6,859 bases of DNA from Acidiferrobacter sp. (GTDB lineage Bacteria; Pseudomonadota; Gammaproteobacteria; Acidiferrobacterales; Acidiferrobacteraceae). Under the pieces are notes generated by a model. It worked only from the letters and a program-made list of their open reading frames with translations, did not search any database and had not been told where the DNA came from. The DNA lies in assembly GCA_027335965.1 (NCBI GenBank), contig DAHWGZ010000085.1:1-6859 (forward strand). The letters are read 5' to 3'. A program made the position numbers and the translations under genes. Every line of letters starts with the position of its first letter. Position 1 is the stretch's first letter. This document shows positions 5,749 through 6,859 of the stretch, in pieces.

Positions 5749-6859
5749 ATGGAGCCGGTATTGCTGATCGTGCTCGACGGCTTCGGCGTCAATCCCAGCC
5801 GCCTCGACAACGGCTGGGCGCAGGCGCGCACCCCGCATCTGGACCGCTACCTGGCGAACTGCCCTCATACCCTGCTGCAGGCATCGGGGGCGGCGGTGGG
5901 GCTCCCGGATTGCCAGCCCGGCAATTCCGAGGTGGGGCACATGACGCTGGGCGCCGGCCGCGTACTCGAGCAGGATCTCAGCCGCATCCGTCGCGCCATC
6001 GACGGCGATGCCATCAGCGCCTTGCCCGCGTGGCAGGCCCTGCTCGCGCAGGCGCGCCGGGTGCATCTCCTTGGGCTCGTCTCCGATGGCGGGGTGCATG
6101 CGCACATCGACCATCTGCTCGGGCTTTTGAGGCTCCTCCAGGCGCGCGGGATCGAGCCCGTGGTCCACATGATCACCGACGGCCGCGACACGCCACCGCA
6201 TTCGGCGGCGCGCTATCTGGCCATGGTCGAGGCGGCCCTAGCGGGCCGCCCGGGGCGCATCGGCACGGTGAGCGGGCGCTATTACGCCATGGATCGCGCC
6301 GGGCACTGGGACCGCACGCGCCTAGCCTGGGCCGCCCTCGTCGCGGGCCAAGGGCGGCACGCCGCCACCGCGCAAGAGGCCATCGCCCACGCCTACGCGC
6401 GGGGGGAATCCGATGAATTCCTGTTACCGACGGTGATCGGCGACCCGCCGTTCGCCGGCATGGCGCCCACGGAGCGGCTGCTCGTCTTCAATTTCCGTGG
6501 CGACCGGACCCGTCAGCTCGTGGCCGCCATCGGTCTCGCGGATTTCACCGGCTTCGAGCGGCACGCGGCCGCCCCGCGGGCCGTCACCTGCATGACCGAA
6601 TATGACGCGCGCTTTGCCCTTCCCGTGCTGTTTGCGCCGAACCCGCCGCGCCATGGGCTCGCCGAGGTATTGAGCGGCCATGGGCTGCGGCAATTCCGGT
6701 GCGCCGAGACGGAGAAATATCCGCACGTCACCTATTTCTTCAACGGCGGCCGCGAGGCCGCGCTTGCCGGCGAGGAGCGGGCCATCGTGCCCTCTCCCAA
6801 GGTGCGGACCTATGACCTGCAACCCGAGATGAGCGCGCCGGCGGTCGCGGACCGGACCA
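5749..6859 (+). CDS. gpmI: 2,3-bisphosphoglycerate-independent phosphoglycerate mutase (partial, 3' end outside window)
   Basis: Interconverts 3- and 2-phosphoglycerate in glycolysis and gluconeogenesis in the cytoplasm, using a phosphoserine intermediate and two Mn2+ ions. 370 codons are visible of about 510 expected. Seen in order: LIVLDGFGVN with metal ligand Asp10; GNSEVGHM with nucleophile Ser60; SDGGVHAHIDHL (substrate His117); TDGRDTPP (144-150); SGRYYAMDR (Arg177, Arg183); NFRGDRTRQL (Arg250, Arg253), where most members have NFRADR; EKYPHVTYFFNGG (Lys323); and VPSPKVRTYDLQPEMSA (347-363), a family hallmark. The remaining metal ligands (Asp and His residues of the C-terminal part) lie beyond the edge. 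The start ATG has GGGAG about 8 bases upstream and the conserved N-terminus begins at once. Divergent from ftsH. Confidence 0.97.
   Translation, partial: MEPVLLIVLDGFGVNPSRLDNGWAQARTPHLDRYLANCPHTLLQASGAAVGLPDCQPGNSEVGHMTLGAGRVLEQDLSRIRRAIDGDAISALPAWQALLAQARRVHLLGLVSDGGVHAHIDHLLGLLRLLQARGIEPVVHMITDGRDTPPHSAARYLAMVEAALAGRPGRIGTVSGRYYAMDRAGHWDRTRLAWAALVAGQGRHAATAQEAIAHAYARGESDEFLLPTVIGDPPFAGMAPTERLLVFNFRGDRTRQLVAAIGLADFTGFERHAAAPRAVTCMTEYDARFALPVLFAPNPPRHGLAEVLSGHGLRQFRCAETEKYPHVTYFFNGGREAALAGEERAIVPSPKVRTYDLQPEMSAPAVADRT

Noticed and set aside
5421..5831. 137-codon upstream extension of the ftsH frame
   Set aside because: The extension runs antisense into gpmI, is unlike any FtsH N-terminus, and the ATG at 5420 has a good ribosome site.
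1..6859. CRISPR array, tRNA or rRNA genes, transposase or integrase
   Set aside because: No regularly spaced repeats with spacers, no tRNA cloverleaf or rRNA signature, and no transposase or recombinase motifs were found on reading both strands.

Overview
The window comes from a GC-rich proteobacterium. The evidence is strong G/C preference at third codon positions, a Gram-negative outer-membrane-type lipoprotein signal, an FtsH protease and a cofactor-independent phosphoglycerate mutase. The genus cannot be fixed from sequence alone; an acidophilic or chemolithotrophic gammaproteobacterium is only a guess. There are four solid genes, three small accessory genes or fragments, and several repeat- and hairpin-rich intergenic stretches.

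Left part (1-645): three short tightly packed plus-strand reading frames of accessory character. They are the tail of an Arg/Lys/Glu-rich protein, a 72-residue unknown protein with a damaged-looking start, and a 72-residue piece matching the C-terminal half of an S24/LexA-type repressor-peptidase. They look like remnants of an integrated element.

Spacer (646-1190): no convincing gene. It holds two sets of short tandem repeats (three TTGGTCCA and two ACCCGCCAAT), a terminator-like hairpin at 982-1005, and an AT-richer stretch with a candidate promoter for the genes that follow.

Middle (1191-3271): a two-gene translationally coupled unit. It encodes a polytopic inner-membrane protein with a large helical, probably cytoplasmic domain, and a lipoprotein consisting almost only of a von Willebrand factor A domain with an intact metal site. 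I do not recognise the pair as a named system. It is the best candidate in the window for something undescribed.

Right part (3272-6859): a hairpin-rich spacer separates that unit from a convergent, minus-strand ftsH paralogue. A 328-bp divergent promoter region then leads to gpmI, which runs off the window. A 15-bp repeat with similar flanks lies on each side of ftsH. ftsH and gpmI are housekeeping-type functions (membrane protein quality control and glycolysis/gluconeogenesis). No sequence evidence links the vWA unit functionally to FtsH, although both act at the envelope.
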